64,000 nucleotides of DNA from Teichococcus wenyumeiae (GTDB taxonomy: Bacteria; Pseudomonadota; Alphaproteobacteria; Acetobacterales; Acetobacteraceae): positions 186,001 through 250,000 of the forward strand of contig NZ_RFLX01000003.1 of NCBI RefSeq assembly GCF_003696345.1, in the 5' to 3' direction. Each line of letters starts with the position of its first letter. Position 1 is the first letter of the stretch. Positions 35,562-45,081 of this stretch are shown piece by piece. Below the pieces are notes generated by a model. The model saw nothing but the letters and a program-made list of their open reading frames with translations, searched no databases and was not told where the DNA came from. Both the position numbers and the translations under genes were made by a program.

Positions 35562-35897
35562 ATGAACGAGGCGGTGAGCGAGGCAGCGGCGCGTCTGGAG
35601 CGGGCCGTCGGCCGCTTGGCGGAAGCCGTGGCGAAGCCTCGCCCGGTGGCTGAGCCGGCGGCGCCGGCGGGCGTTCCGCCGGAGCAGGTCGCGGCCCTGG
35701 CGCAGCGGCTGGATGTCAGCCTGGCCAAGCTGCGCGGCGTGCTGGCCGAATTGGATGCGCCGGAGGCTGAGGCCCCGGAGCCGGAGGCTTCGCGGCCCGA
35801 GGGCGCCGATCTGCCCGCGGAACCCGTTGCGGTGGAGGAGGACGGCCTGCCGTCCCATGCCCAGCCGCCTGCTGCCCACCCTGAGGAGGAGCGCTGA
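35562..35897 (+). CDS. small coiled-coil protein upstream of zapA
   Basis: 111 residues from ATG 35562, preceded by GAGGG. The first half is a heptad-type helix (EAAARLERAVGRLAEAVAK; ALAQRLDVSLAKLRGVLAELD), and the second half is acidic and proline-rich. Small coiled-coil proteins of this kind (DUF4164-like) often precede zapA in alphaproteobacteria, which suggests a role linked to division, but no function is established. The ZapA start follows 2 bp after its stop. Confidence 0.7.
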   Translation: MNEAVSEAAARLERAVGRLAEAVAKPRPVAEPAAPAGVPPEQVAALAQRLDVSLAKLRGVLAELDAPEAEAPEPEASRPEGADLPAEPVAVEEDGLPSHAQPPAAHPEEER

Positions 35898-35899
35898 GC

Positions 35900-36226
35900 T
35901 TGGGTCAGGTCACGGTTCGAATCGGCGGCTACACGCATCCTGTTTCCTGCGAGGACGGGCAGGAGGGGCACCTGATCGCCCTGGCGGCGGAGGTGGACCG
36001 CCGCGTCGGTTCCATCCGCGCCATGGGTGGGCAGTTCGGCGAAAGCCGGCTGCTGCTGCTGGCCGCGCTGCTGCTGGCGGATGAACTGCATGACCTGCGC
36101 GTGGAACTCTCACACGCCCGCGCCGGCCAGCCCGGCGGCGCCGCCACCGACCCCAAGCTGGCCGAAAGGCTGGCGCGCATCGCCGAAAAGATCGAAGGCA
36201 TTGCGGACGGGCTGGAGCGCTCCTAA
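35900..36226 (+). CDS. zapA: cell division protein ZapA
   Basis: 108 residues. The N-terminal globular part VTVRIGGYTHPVSCEDGQEGHL is followed by the characteristic ALAAEVDRRVGSIRAMG segment and a C-terminal coiled coil (PKLAERLARIAEKIEGIADGL). ZapA cross-links FtsZ filaments at the division ring. The start is TTG (35900). It is followed directly by the 6S RNA gene and the 5-FCL gene, a classical gene order. Confidence 0.9.
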   Translation: MGQVTVRIGGYTHPVSCEDGQEGHLIALAAEVDRRVGSIRAMGGQFGESRLLLLAALLLADELHDLRVELSHARAGQPGGAATDPKLAERLARIAEKIEGIADGLERS

Positions 36227-36230
36227 ATAA

Positions 36231-36372
36231 ATGCCCGGAGCTGCCCGGTGCGTCAGGTACATTATCCCTGGGGCCAATAAGCAACCTCCGGGAGCTGGCT
36301 CTGACCGGATCTTGGTCCGGTTACCTGGTGCCCACCTGTTTACGCAGGTCTCGGGAGGATAAAGACGCCAAC
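36231..36372 (+). ncRNA. ssrS: 6S RNA
   Basis: The 145-bp gap between zapA and the 5-formyl-THF cyclo-ligase gene is the standard place for 6S RNA. The sequence has the expected parts: a 5' arm GCCCGGAGCTGCCCGG, a central bulge region (TACATTATCCCTGGGGCC, then CAACCTCCGGGAGCTGG), an apical hairpin GACCGGATCTTGGTCCGGTT, and a 3' arm with ACCTGTTTACGCAGGT and CTCGGGAGGATAAAGAC. 6S RNA mimics an open promoter and traps sigma-70 RNA polymerase in stationary phase. Ends are estimated to within about 5-10 bases. Confidence 0.88.
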
Positions 36373-36376
36373 GGCC

Positions 36377-36970
36377 ATGGCGGCTCCACTTTCTTTCCAA
36401 TCCGATTCCCCCGCGCTGGCGGCCGAGAAGGCCGCCTTGCGGCGGGCGGCCCTGGCTGCCCGTGCCGCCTTGCGCGCTCCCGGGGCCGCCGAGGCCCTGG
36501 CCGAGGTCGTGCTGCGCGAATGCCCGCCGCCGCCCGGCGCGCTGGTCGCCGGCTTCTGGCCAATGGGCGATGAGATCGACATCCGACCCCTGATGCGCCA
36601 CCTGGAAGCCGCCGGCCATGCCCTGGCGCTGCCGGTGACGCCGCCGCGCGGCCAGCCGCTGCTCTTCCGCCGCTGGCGCTTCGGGGACCCGCTGGTGCCT
36701 GGTGGCTTCGGCACCTCGGTGCCGCCGGAGGGGGCGGAGGCCGTGACGCCCCAGGCCCTACTGGTGCCCCTGCTGGCCTTCGACGCCGCCGGGCTTCGGC
36801 TGGGCTATGGCGGCGGTTTTTACGACCGCACGCTGGCTTCTCTGCCCGGTGCCTGGGCGCTGGGCGTTGCCTTTGCCGGGCAGCAGGTGGCAAAGGTGCC
36901 CGCCGGCGCCCATGACGTGCCGTTGCACGGCATCGCCACCGAAGCCGGTTTCTTCCGTACCGAAGGGTAA
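36377..36970 (+). CDS. 5-formyltetrahydrofolate cyclo-ligase
   Basis: 197 residues. It converts 5-formyl-THF to 5,10-methenyl-THF using ATP. The active-site and Mg/ATP-binding block LLVPLLAFDAAGLRLGYGGGFYDRTLA is at about residues 130-156; the N-terminal basic helix (KAALRRAALAARAAL) supplies the phosphate-binding residues. Position after the 6S RNA gene matches ygfA/fau in other proteobacteria. It is followed 8 bp later by the YmdB-like gene. Confidence 0.92.
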   Translation: MAAPLSFQSDSPALAAEKAALRRAALAARAALRAPGAAEALAEVVLRECPPPPGALVAGFWPMGDEIDIRPLMRHLEAAGHALALPVTPPRGQPLLFRRWRFGDPLVPGGFGTSVPPEGAEAVTPQALLVPLLAFDAAGLRLGYGGGFYDRTLASLPGAWALGVAFAGQQVAKVPAGAHDVPLHGIATEAGFFRTEG

Positions 36971-36978
36971 TCTGTTCC

Positions 36979-37800
36979 TTGCGCATCCTGTTTCTGGGCG
37001 ACGTCGTCGGGCGCGCCGGCCGCGACGCGGTCACCACTGAGCTGCCTGGCCTGCGGGCCCGCCTGCGTGCCGACCTGGTCGTGGTGAATGTGGAGAATGC
37101 CAGCCACGGCTTCGGCGTCGCGCCCGACATGGTGCGCGCCTTCCTGGCGGCGGGCGCGGATGCGCTGACGCTGGGCAACCACTCCTGGGACCGCAAGGAA
37201 ATCATCGGCTATATCGACGGCGAGCCGCGCCTGGTGCGGCCGCTGAACTATCCGCCCGGCACGCCGGGCCGCGGCGCCACGGTGGTGGAGGTGCCCGGCG
37301 GCCGCAAGGCGCTGGTGATCAACGCCATGGGCCGCCTGTTCATGGAGCCGCTGGACGACCCCTTCCGCGGCGTGCAGGCCGTGCTGGCGCAGCACAGCCT
37401 GGGCGCCGGCGGCTCGGTGCAGGCCGTGCTGATCGACATGCATGCCGAGGCGACCAGCGAGAAGATGTCGATGGCGCATAGCTTCGACGGCCGCGCCTCG
37501 CTGGTGGTGGGCACGCATACGCATGTGCCAAGCGCCGACCACCGCATCCTGGAGAACGGCACGGCCTATATGACCGATGCCGGCATGTGCGGCGACTACG
37601 ACAGCGTCATCGGCATGCAGAAGGGCGCCGCCGCGCTGCGCTTCTGGAAAAAGGTGCCGGGCGAGAAGCTGGCCCCGGCCGAGGGCCCGGCCAGCATCTC
37701 CGGTGTCTTCGTGGAAACCGACGATGCGACCGGCCTGGCGCTGCGGGTGGCGCCGGTGCGGATGGGCGGGCAACTGGCCCCTGCCATGCCGGAGTTCTGA
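36979..37800 (+). CDS. YmdB/TIGR00282-family metallophosphoesterase
   Basis: 273 residues. Metal-binding motifs of the calcineurin-like fold are RILFLGDVVGRAG at the N-terminus, VVNVENASHGFG near 36, LTLGNHSWDRKEI near 65, and VGTHTHVPSADHRIL near 175. B. subtilis YmdB is a cyclic-nucleotide phosphodiesterase affecting biofilm and development; function in this group is assumed, not shown. The start is TTG. It converges with the PPOX flavoprotein gene. Confidence 0.88.
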   Translation: MRILFLGDVVGRAGRDAVTTELPGLRARLRADLVVVNVENASHGFGVAPDMVRAFLAAGADALTLGNHSWDRKEIIGYIDGEPRLVRPLNYPPGTPGRGATVVEVPGGRKALVINAMGRLFMEPLDDPFRGVQAVLAQHSLGAGGSVQAVLIDMHAEATSEKMSMAHSFDGRASLVVGTHTHVPSADHRILENGTAYMTDAGMCGDYDSVIGMQKGAAALRFWKKVPGEKLAPAEGPASISGVFVETDDATGLALRVAPVRMGGQLAPAMPEF

Positions 37801-37844
37801 GGCCGGGGTAGCCGGGCGGCTGGTCCGGCCGCCCTGCCTCCTGG

Positions 37845-38459
37845 TCAGTAGAGCGTGGAGGCCACCACAGGTCCACGCTCCCGGTCGTATTCCTCGGCGA
37901 CCACCAGCCCCTTGGTATGGGCTTCCAGCAACTGGCCGGCGCTGGGCACCGGCGCCGGAGCCTCGGGCGCCTTCCAGAGCCTGGAGCGGACGATGGCGCG
38001 GGCGCATTGCATGAAGACCTCCTCGACGGAGATCAGCATCACCGTGGCCGGAAGCTGGCCCTGCACGGCATAGCGGGCGCAGAGCGCCGGGTCCGTTGTC
38101 AGGCGCGCCTTGCCGGCCACGCGCAGCGTCTCGCCCACGCCCGGCACCATGAAGAGCAGGGAGACGGCGGGATTGTCCACCACGTCCCGCAGCGCGTCGA
38201 TGCGGTTGTTGCCGCGCCGGTCGGGCAGGGCCAGGGTGGTCTCGTTCACCACATTCACGAAGCCGGGGGCGTCGCCACGCGGCGTCACATGCGGGCCGCG
38301 CGCGCCGAAGGTGGCCAGCACGGCGAAGGGGCTGGCGGCGATGAAGCTGGCGGTGCGCGGGTCGATGCGGTCCGCCACCTTCTTCAGCACCAGCTCCCGC
38401 GGCGGGGCATAGAGCGCCTGGAGCTGTTCCTGCGTCGTGATGGCGTGGGCATCGGTCAT
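37845..38459 (-). CDS. FMN-binding PPOX-type flavoprotein (pyridoxamine-phosphate-oxidase-like)
   Basis: 204 residues with a split-barrel FMN-binding core: [30 protein letters not shown] at about 38-68 and [32 protein letters not shown] thereafter. The RRGNNR segment and the long C-terminal helix region match the MSMEG_1061-like group of PPOX proteins rather than true PdxH. The enzyme activity is unknown. Its ATG overlaps the stop of the cytochrome b561 gene, so both share one transcript and may exchange electrons. Confidence 0.85.
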   Translation of the reverse strand: MTDAHAITTQEQLQALYAPPRELVLKKVADRIDPRTASFIAASPFAVLATFGARGPHVTPRGDAPGFVNVVNETTLALPDRRGNNRIDALRDVVDNPAVSLLFMVPGVGETLRVAGKARLTTDPALCARYAVQGQLPATVMLISVEEVFMQCARAIVRSRLWKAPEAPAPVPSAGQLLEAHTKGLVVAEEYDRERGPVVASTLY

Positions 38460-39049
38460 GCGGCTGTTCTTTGCTGCTGGACGTTGCTGGCGCTGCCGGA
38501 CAGTCGCCCGGCCATGCGTTGCAGCACATCGTCGCGCCACAGCCAGCGATGCACAACCACCATCAGCACATGGCCCGCGACCAGCGCCAGCAGCGTCCAG
38601 GCCAGCAGGCCATGCGCGGCATTGGCCGGCGCCACCATCCAGCCCACCGGGCCACCCTCGAAGGGGGAGAAGACCGGGATGCCGAAGAAGGCGAGGCCCC
38701 GGCCGCTGCCGGAGGCGCGCAGCAGCGCCAGGGAAGGCACCACCAGCATCATGGCATAAAGCAGCAGGTGCCCGGCGGTGGCCAGCCGGCCCAGCAGCCC
38801 CGGCGCGTGGCGCGGGCGGCGGCGGGCATTGGCCAGGCCCCAGGCGCCCCGCAGCAGCACCAGCAGCATCAGCAGGGTGCCGACGCTGGCATGGCTGCCG
38901 ACCATGAAGGCCGTTACCGGATGCCGCCCGACCAGGATCCTCACGGCCATGCCGGTGAACTGCCAGGCGAAGACCGCGGCCATGCCCCAGTGCAGAGCGC
39001 GGCTGACCAGCCCGTAGCGTTGCGGGGTGTCGAGCCAGGGACTGCTCAT
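38456..39049 (-). CDS. cytochrome b561-type membrane protein
   Basis: 197 residues, four membrane helices. Histidines suited to bind two b hemes are in [14 protein letters not shown] (helix 1), [20 protein letters not shown] (helix 2), [31 protein letters not shown] (helices 3-4). Bacterial b561 proteins shuttle electrons between quinols and periplasmic or soluble acceptors, including superoxide. It overlaps the PPOX gene by 4 bases. Confidence 0.88.
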   Translation of the reverse strand: MSSPWLDTPQRYGLVSRALHWGMAAVFAWQFTGMAVRILVGRHPVTAFMVGSHASVGTLLMLLVLLRGAWGLANARRRPRHAPGLLGRLATAGHLLLYAMMLVVPSLALLRASGSGRGLAFFGIPVFSPFEGGPVGWMVAPANAAHGLLAWTLLALVAGHVLMVVVHRWLWRDDVLQRMAGRLSGSASNVQQQRTAA

Positions 39050-39226
39050 GCTGTGGGGCTCCTGTGCATTGCGGCCCTGTCATGTAGCCGGCAGTCTGGC
39101 CAAGCCAAGGGCGAAAGCGTCTCAGTTGCAGCATGTCACAGAAGCCGGACCCTCGCATCCGGCGGCGGGCGGCGGTATAGGGGCGGCACAGCCCGGAACA
39201 ACACGAGAATCCCGGAGAAGCAGCGC

Positions 39227-39979
39227 GTGGCCGGCCATTCCCAGTTCAAGAACATCATGCACCGCAAGGGTGCGCAGGATGCCAAGCGCGCCCGCGCATT
39301 CGCCAAGCTGATCCGAGAGATCACGGTCAGCGCCCGCCAGGGCCTGCCCGACCCGGCCTTCAACCCGCGCCTGCGCTCGGCGGTGCAGGCGGCGCGGGTG
39401 GCCAACATGACCAAGGACACCATCGACCGCGCCATCAAGAAGGCGACGGGCGAGGGCGGCGGCGAGGATTACGTGGAGATGCGGTACGAGGGCTACGGCC
39501 CCGCCGGCGTCGCCATCATCGTCGAGGCGTTGACGGACAACCGCAACCGCACGGCCTCCGACATCCGTTCCGCCTTCTCCAAGTTCGGCGGTGCGATGGG
39601 CGAGACCGGGTCCGTCTCCTTCCAGTTCGAGCGAAGCGGCGTGATCCGCTATCCGGCCTCCGTGGCCGATGCCGATGCCATGCTGGAAGCCGCCATCGAG
39701 GCCGGCGCCGATGACGTCGAAAGCACCGAGGAAGGCCACGAGATCCGCACGGGCATCGAGGACCTCTTCGCCGTGCGCGACGCGCTGGAAGAGAAGTTCG
39801 GCCCGGCCGAGAGCGCCAAGCTGGAATGGCGCCCCAACGTGACGGTGGAACTGGACGAGGAGAAGGCGCGCTCGGTCATGAAGCTGATCGACGTGCTGGA
39901 CGAGCACGACGATGTGCAGACCGTCACGGCCAATTTCGAGGTCTCGGACGCCGTGGCGCAGGCGCTGGCCGACGCATGA
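39227..39979 (+). CDS. YebC/PmpR-family protein
   Basis: 250 residues, DUF28 family. It starts with the invariant [21 protein letters not shown] and contains [23 protein letters not shown] and [25 protein letters not shown] 39227 is the start, with CGGAGAAG upstream. YebC proteins were long listed as transcription regulators; members are also reported to act on ribosomes at proline stretches, notable here because tolA in the same block encodes extreme polyproline runs. It overlaps ruvC by ATGA. Confidence 0.92.
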   Translation: MAGHSQFKNIMHRKGAQDAKRARAFAKLIREITVSARQGLPDPAFNPRLRSAVQAARVANMTKDTIDRAIKKATGEGGGEDYVEMRYEGYGPAGVAIIVEALTDNRNRTASDIRSAFSKFGGAMGETGSVSFQFERSGVIRYPASVADADAMLEAAIEAGADDVESTEEGHEIRTGIEDLFAVRDALEEKFGPAESAKLEWRPNVTVELDEEKARSVMKLIDVLDEHDDVQTVTANFEVSDAVAQALADA

Positions 39980-40488
39980 TAACCGTGCGGCTGCTCGGGC
40001 TGGACCCCGGCCTCCAGCATACCGGCTGGGGGGTGGTGGAAAGCACGGGCAACCGCCTGCGGCACATCGCCGATGGCGTGGTCTCGACCACCACCGACCT
40101 GCCGCTGGCTGAGCGCCTCTGCCAGATCCACCGGGCGCTGAACGCGTTGATGGAGATCTGGAAGCCGGATGAGGCGGCGGTGGAGCATACCTATGTCAAC
40201 AAGAACCCCGGCGCAGCGCTGAAGCTGGGCCAGGCGCGCGGCGTGGTGCTGCTGGCCCCGGCGCTGGCCGGGCTGCCGGTGGCGGAATACCAGGCCATGG
40301 AAGTGAAGCGCGCCGTGGTCGGCACTGGCCATGCCGACAAGATCCAGGTGGCCGACATGGTGCGCCGCCTGCTGCCGGGTGCCACGCTGAAGCGGGCCGA
40401 TGCCTCGGATGCGCTGGCGGTGGCCATCTGCCACGCCCATCACCGGGGCAGCAGGCTGGCGCTGGCGAAGGGATATGTGCCGGCATGA
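39976..40488 (+). CDS. ruvC: Holliday-junction endonuclease RuvC
   Basis: 170 residues. RNase H-like fold with the four acidic catalytic residues visible: D10 (LGLDPG), E70 ([12 protein letters not shown]), D142 and D145 (ADASDALA). It cuts Holliday junctions symmetrically after RuvAB branch migration. The ATG overlaps the yebC stop, and ruvA starts 13 bp downstream. Confidence 0.95.
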   Translation: MITVRLLGLDPGLQHTGWGVVESTGNRLRHIADGVVSTTTDLPLAERLCQIHRALNALMEIWKPDEAAVEHTYVNKNPGAALKLGQARGVVLLAPALAGLPVAEYQAMEVKRAVVGTGHADKIQVADMVRRLLPGATLKRADASDALAVAICHAHHRGSRLALAKGYVPA

Positions 40489-40501
40489 TCGGCAAGCTGC
40501 C

Positions 40502-41119
40502 ATGATTGGAAAACTGACCGGCAAGCTCGACTCGGCCTTCGAAGGCGGCTGCATCTTCGACGTGAACGGGGTGGGGTATCTGGTTTCCTGCTCCTCCCGC
40601 GCGCTCTCGGCGCTGCCGGCGCCGCCGGCCGTGGCCTCGCTGCTGATCGAGACGGCGGTGCGGGAGGATGCCATCACCCTCTACGGCTTCGCCGATGCCG
40701 CCGAGCGCGACTGGTTCCGGCTGCTGACCGGCATTCAGAGCGTAGGCCCCAAGGTGGCGCTCTCGCTGCTCTCGGCCCTGTCGCCGGCCGATATGGCCCG
40801 CGCCATCCTGGCGGGCGACAAGGGTTCGCTGACCCGTGCGGCAGGCGTCGGCCCGAAGCTGGCGATTCGGCTAATCTCGGAATTGCAGAGCAAGGTCGGC
40901 GGCATGCCCATCGGCCCCGCCTTCGCCCCCAGCACCGGCGCCGCGCTGCCGCTGCCGGCCAATTCCGTGGTGGCCGAGACCGTCTCCGTGCTGCTGAACC
41001 TCGGCTGGAAGCGGCCGGAGGCGCAGGCCGTCGTCACCCGCGTGGCCGACCGGCTGGGCGAGGGCGTGGCACTGGAGCAATTGATCCGTGAAAGCCTGAA
41101 GGAGCTGGCGCCGCGATGA
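40502..41119 (+). CDS. ruvA: Holliday-junction DNA helicase subunit RuvA
   Basis: 205 residues. The OB-fold N-terminus [10 protein letters not shown]...[11 protein letters not shown], the helix-hairpin-helix repeats [18 protein letters not shown] and [16 protein letters not shown], and the C-terminal RuvB-binding three-helix bundle ([18 protein letters not shown]) are all present. RuvA grips the four-way junction and loads RuvB. ATG 40502 is the family start; a longer in-frame reading overlaps ruvC. Confidence 0.95.
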   Translation: MIGKLTGKLDSAFEGGCIFDVNGVGYLVSCSSRALSALPAPPAVASLLIETAVREDAITLYGFADAAERDWFRLLTGIQSVGPKVALSLLSALSPADMARAILAGDKGSLTRAAGVGPKLAIRLISELQSKVGGMPIGPAFAPSTGAALPLPANSVVAETVSVLLNLGWKRPEAQAVVTRVADRLGEGVALEQLIRESLKELAPR

Positions 41120-42138
41120 GCGACCGCATCTCCGACCCGCATCGCTCCGAGGAAGACGCCGCCGAGGCCACCCTGCGGCCGCAGACGCTGGACGACTTCA
41201 CCGGCCAGAAGGCGCTGCGCGAGAACCTGTCCATCTTCATCCAGGCGGCCAAGACGCGTGGCGAGGCGCTGGACCATGTGCTGCTGCACGGCCCGCCGGG
41301 CCTGGGCAAGACGACCCTGGCGCAGATCGTGGCGCGGGAACTGGGCGTCGGCTTCCGCGCCACCTCCGGCCCGGTGTTGCAGCGGGCCGGCGACCTCGCG
41401 GCCATTCTGACCAACCTGCAGCCGCGCGATGTGCTGTTCGTGGATGAAATCCACCGCCTGCAGCCGGCGATCGAGGAAACCCTTTATCCCGCGATGGAGG
41501 ATTTCCAGCTCGACCTGATCATCGGGGAGGGGCCTGCGGCGCGCACCGTGCGGATCGACCTGCCGCCCTTCACCCTGGTCGGCGCCACGACGCGGGCCGG
41601 GTTGCTGGCCACGCCGCTGCGCGACCGTTTCGGCATTCCGCTGCGCCTACAATTTTATACACCCGAGGAACTGCTGCTGATCGTCCGCCGTGGCGCGCAG
41701 AAGCTGGGCTTCTCCCTGACCGAGGATGGGGCGCGGGAAATCGCCAACCGTTCCCGCGGCACGCCCCGGATCGCCGGGCGGCTGCTGCGGCGGGTGCGTG
41801 ATTTCGCGCTGGTCTCCGGCCAGGAAGCCGACCGCGCCATGGCCGACGACTCGCTGCGGCGGCTGGAAGTGGATGCGCGCGGGCTGGATGCGCAGGACCG
41901 CCGCTACCTCCGCCGCATCGCCGAGCATCACGGCGGCGGCCCGGTGGGCGTGGAAACGCTGGCCGCCGCGCTCTCCGAGGGGCGGGATACGCTGGAGGAA
42001 GTGGTGGAGCCCTACCTGATCCAGGAAGGCTTCGTTCTTCGCACCCCCCGTGGCCGTGTGCTGGGCGAGCCGGGCTGGCGGCACCTGGGCATGACGCCGC
42101 CGCAGGGCAGCCAAGCGGATCTGCTGGGGGGCTTCTGA
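41116..42138 (+). CDS. ruvB: Holliday-junction branch-migration ATPase RuvB
   Basis: 340 residues. AAA+ motor with Walker A GPPGLGKT at 59-66, Walker [10 protein letters not shown], the sensor [18 protein letters not shown] with arginine finger region, and the winged-helix C-terminus ([23 protein letters not shown]... [15 protein letters not shown]). It drives branch migration with RuvA. It overlaps ruvA by ATGA. Confidence 0.96.
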   Translation: MSDRISDPHRSEEDAAEATLRPQTLDDFTGQKALRENLSIFIQAAKTRGEALDHVLLHGPPGLGKTTLAQIVARELGVGFRATSGPVLQRAGDLAAILTNLQPRDVLFVDEIHRLQPAIEETLYPAMEDFQLDLIIGEGPAARTVRIDLPPFTLVGATTRAGLLATPLRDRFGIPLRLQFYTPEELLLIVRRGAQKLGFSLTEDGAREIANRSRGTPRIAGRLLRRVRDFALVSGQEADRAMADDSLRRLEVDARGLDAQDRRYLRRIAEHHGGGPVGVETLAAALSEGRDTLEEVVEPYLIQEGFVLRTPRGRVLGEPGWRHLGMTPPQGSQADLLGGF

Positions 42139-42143
42139 GCGCG

Positions 42144-42584
42144 ATGTGGCCGCACCGTTTTCCGCTGCGCGTTTACTTCGAGGACACCGACGCCGGAGGC
42201 ATTGTTTACCATGCCAACTACCTCCGCTGGGCGGAGCGGGCGCGCACTGAATCGTTGCGTGCCATAGATTTGCCGCATCAACTTATGATCCAACGTCACG
42301 CTTCGATGCTCGTGGTGCGACGGCTCGAAGTGGAGTATGTGGCCCCCGCGCGGCTCGACGATTCCGTGGTGGTCGAGACGAGCGTGCTGGCGTTGCGCGG
42401 TGCCTCGGTCGATCTCGACCAGAAGGTGCTGGACGCGGCGTCGGGGGCGGAGAGGGCGAGGCTCAAGGTCGGGCTGGTCTGTGTGCGGGGCGAGAACATG
42501 CGCCCCGCGGCGATCCCCGAGCCCTGGCGCAGCGCCTTGCGTGACGGAATGACTGAGCGGAGCGGCCTGACGCCGCCCGCCTGA
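42144..42584 (+). CDS. ybgC: YbgC-type acyl-CoA thioesterase of the Tol-Pal cluster
   Basis: 146 residues, hot-dog fold. The catalytic aspartate lies in RVYFEDTDAGGIVYHANYLRWAERARTE (about residues 9-36), the signature of the 4HBT/YbgC family. It hydrolyses acyl-CoA thioesters and is linked to phospholipid enzymes and the Tol-Pal complex. It starts 5 bp after ruvB and precedes tolQ by 39 bp. Confidence 0.92.
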   Translation: MWPHRFPLRVYFEDTDAGGIVYHANYLRWAERARTESLRAIDLPHQLMIQRHASMLVVRRLEVEYVAPARLDDSVVVETSVLALRGASVDLDQKVLDAASGAERARLKVGLVCVRGENMRPAAIPEPWRSALRDGMTERSGLTPPA

Positions 42585-42623
42585 CGGGATGAAGGGCCGC
42601 CGTGGTGGCCCTAGGCGAAGGAG

Positions 42624-43349
42624 ATGGCCGTGGGTGGCAGCGTGAGTGCGTCGGATCTCGGCCAGGTGGCGCACGACCTTTCCCTGTGGGGTTTGTTCCT
42701 GCAGGCCGACTGGATCGTGAAGCTGGTGATGCTGGGGCTGCTCGCCGCCAGCATCTGGGTCTGGGCCGTGGTCTTCGAGAAGGTGACGACGCTGCGCCGG
42801 GTGAACCGCGCCGCCGATGCCTTCGAGGAGAAGTTCTGGTCCGGCGGCAGCCTGGAGCAGCTCTTCCAGTCGGAGGGCGAGCGCCCGAACCACCCCATGG
42901 CCGCCGTCTTCGGCGCCGCCATGCGGGAATGGGAGCGCAGCTCCACCCGCCCGGGCGAGGGCGCGCCGCATGGCGCCGGCATGCAGCAGCGCGCCGAGCG
43001 GGCCATGACCGTCGCCATCCAGCGGGAGATGGACGGCATGGAGCGCTGGATGGTCTTCCTGGCCTCCGTCGGCTCCGTCGGCCCCTTTGTCGGCCTTTTC
43101 GGCACGGTCTGGGGCATCATGAATTCGTTCAGCGCCATCGCCGGCATGAACAACACCAACCTGGCCGTGGTGGCCCCCGGCATCGCCGAGGCGCTGTTCG
43201 CCACCGCCATCGGCCTGGTGGCCGCCATTCCGGCGGTGCTGGCCTACAACAAAATCACCACCGACCTGTCGCGCTTCGCCGGCCGCCTGGAAGGCTTCGC
43301 CACCGAATTCGCCGCCATCCTCTCCCGCCAGGCCGAGGAGCGCGTCTGA
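42624..43349 (+). CDS. tolQ: Tol-Pal inner-membrane motor protein TolQ
   Basis: 241 residues. ExbB/MotA-like proton channel subunit: TM1 near 28-48 (WIVKLVMLGLLAASIWVWAVV), then a cytoplasmic domain, then TM2 and TM3 with the conserved LASVGSVGPFVGLFGTVWGIMNSF at about 150-174 and GIAEALFATAIGLVAAIPAVLAYN near 191-214. With TolR it converts proton motive force to mechanical work for outer-membrane constriction during division. GAAGGAG precedes the ATG. Confidence 0.95.
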   Translation: MAVGGSVSASDLGQVAHDLSLWGLFLQADWIVKLVMLGLLAASIWVWAVVFEKVTTLRRVNRAADAFEEKFWSGGSLEQLFQSEGERPNHPMAAVFGAAMREWERSSTRPGEGAPHGAGMQQRAERAMTVAIQREMDGMERWMVFLASVGSVGPFVGLFGTVWGIMNSFSAIAGMNNTNLAVVAPGIAEALFATAIGLVAAIPAVLAYNKITTDLSRFAGRLEGFATEFAAILSRQAEERV

Positions 43350-43352
43350 ACC

Positions 43353-43853
43353 ATGGCGATGTCGGGAATGGGCGGCGGCAAGGGCCGCGGCCGCTACCGC
43401 GCGATGGCTGAGATCAACGTGACGCCGCTGGTCGACGTCATGCTGGTCCTGCTGATCATCTTCATGGTGGCCGCGCCGCTGATGACGGTGGGCGTGCCGG
43501 TGGACCTGCCCAAGACCAATGCCTCGGCCCTCAACCAGGAAACCGAGCCGCTGACCATTTCCGTCAATGCCGAGGGCCGGATCTTCATCCAGGAATCCGA
43601 GGTGCCGACCGAAGGGCTGGTGGAGCGCCTGCGCGCCATCCTGGCCGAGCAGCCCGCCGGTGCGCCGGAACGCCGCATCTTCGTGCGCGGCGACAAGGGC
43701 ATCAATTACGGCCGGGTGATGGAGGTGATGGGCACCGTCTCCGCCGCCGGCTTCACCAAGGTCGCCCTGCTGGCCGAGCAGCCCTCGGGCACGCCCGCCG
43801 CTGGTGGCACGCGCCCCGCGACCCCCGCGCCCGCCCAGCCGCAGCGTCGCTAA
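43353..43853 (+). CDS. tolR: Tol-Pal inner-membrane protein TolR
   Basis: 166 residues. ExbD-like: a single TM helix with the essential aspartate in INVTPLVDVMLVLLIIFMVAAPLM (about residues 23-46), a periplasmic domain, and an Ala/Pro-rich tail. It forms the proton pathway with TolQ. It starts 3 bp after tolQ. The C-terminal tail (GGTRPATPAPAQPQRR) is a low-complexity extension beyond the usual fold. Confidence 0.94.
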   Translation: MAMSGMGGGKGRGRYRAMAEINVTPLVDVMLVLLIIFMVAAPLMTVGVPVDLPKTNASALNQETEPLTISVNAEGRIFIQESEVPTEGLVERLRAILAEQPAGAPERRIFVRGDKGINYGRVMEVMGTVSAAGFTKVALLAEQPSGTPAAGGTRPATPAPAQPQRR

Positions 43854-43872
43854 GAGGAACGGCATTCCCCTG

Positions 43873-45081
43873 ATGGCCCGTTCTGGCCTCCGCTTCTGGG
43901 CGACCGTATCCGCGGTGCTGCATGCGCTGATCGCGCTGCTGCTGCTGATCGGCCTGCCCAAGCCCGAACTTCAAGAACCGCAAGAGCAGGCCATCACGGT
44001 CGAGCTGATGCCGGCTGACAACCCGCAGCTGGCACAGGCGCCCAACCCGCTGCCCTTGCCGGCACCCCCGGCGCCCGAGCAGACGCCCGATTCCAGCCAG
44101 CCGGTGACGCCGGACCTGCCGCAATCGGCCACGCCGACCCCGCCGCCGCCACCCCCGCCGCCGCCGCCCGCGCCGAACCCGACGCCGGCGCCGCCGACGC
44201 CAACCCCACCGACCCCCGCGCCGCCGGCACCGGCCCCCACGCCGACCCCGCCGCCGCCCGCGCCCGCGCCGCCGACCCCCACGCCACCACCGCCGCGCCC
44301 GGCCCAGACGCCACCGACGCCCACCCCGGCGCCGCCCGCGCCCACGCCGCCGCGCCCGGTGCCCACGCCGCCGCCGGCCCCCACGCCTTCGCCCGTGCCG
44401 GCGCAGCAGGCCGAGGCGCCTTCGCCGCCGCTGCCCATGCCGCCGCCGCCGGCCCCGGCACCGCCGCCGCCGCCGCAGCAGGCGGAGCGCACGCCGCCGA
44501 CGCCGCCGCAGCAGCAGGCTTCCGCCGCGCCGCCCGCGCCGCCGCGCCCGGACAGCCGCCCGAGCCAGACGCCCCCGGCGCCTGAGCCGAGCAAGCAGGC
44601 CGGCACCGGCCGGACGCCGCCGGTGCAGCGGCCATCCGAGAACAGCAACAGCGTGCAGAACACGCTGGAGCGCCTGCGCGCCGCCCAGGCGCAGCAGGAA
44701 GCGCCGCGTGCCCGCGCCAGTTCGCCCGCCGGCCGGCCACCCGCCGGTGGCGGTGCGCCGAATGGCAATGCGTTGCTGAGCCAGGGTGAGATCCGTGGTG
44801 TCGCCGACCGCATCAGCGAGTGCTGGTCGGTGGATGCCGGGGCGCCCAACCTGGATCAGATTGTGGTGCTGCTGCAGGTCGACATGGACCCGAGCGGAAC
44901 GATCCGCAACGTTCGGGCTCCCAGTGGCGTTCCCTCGGACCCCCGCGCCCGCGCGGTGTTCGAGAGCGCGCGTCGGGCCCTGCTGGATCCGAAATGCAGC
45001 CCGCTGCCTATCCCCCGAGAGAAGATCCAAGCGATCAACAACTCGACCTTCCGCTTCAATCCGAAGGGGCTTGTCCGATGA
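43873..45081 (+). CDS. tolA: TolA-like energy-transducing protein with proline-rich stalk
   Basis: 402 residues from ATG 43873. TM helix at about 9-27 ([20 protein letters not shown]), then a periplasmic stalk, then a C-terminal TolA/TonB-type domain ([20 protein letters not shown]... [17 protein letters not shown]) with two cysteines. Residues about 55-260 are a proline-dominated repeat of [13 protein letters not shown] and similar, not the Ala/Lys-rich helix of E. coli TolA. The proline rod could still span the periplasm as a polyproline II extension. Function is assigned by position between tolR and tolB. The start of tolB overlaps its stop (ATGA). Confidence 0.9.
   Translation: MARSGLRFWATVSAVLHALIALLLLIGLPKPELQEPQEQAITVELMPADNPQLAQAPNPLPLPAPPAPEQTPDSSQPVTPDLPQSATPTPPPPPPPPPPAPNPTPAPPTPTPPTPAPPAPAPTPTPPPPAPAPPTPTPPPPRPAQTPPTPTPAPPAPTPPRPVPTPPPAPTPSPVPAQQAEAPSPPLPMPPPPAPAPPPPPQQAERTPPTPPQQQASAAPPAPPRPDSRPSQTPPAPEPSKQAGTGRTPPVQRPSENSNSVQNTLERLRAAQAQQEAPRARASSPAGRPPAGGGAPNGNALLSQGEIRGVADRISECWSVDAGAPNLDQIVVLLQVDMDPSGTIRNVRAPSGVPSDPRARAVFESARRALLDPKCSPLPIPREKIQAINNSTFRFNPKGLVR

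Noticed and set aside
43873-45081. Large antisense ORFs over tolA (Gly/Ala/Arg-rich, up to 425 codons)
   Set aside because: They are the mirror of the proline-codon repeats (CCG/CCC read as CGG/GGG) and have no independent coding signal.
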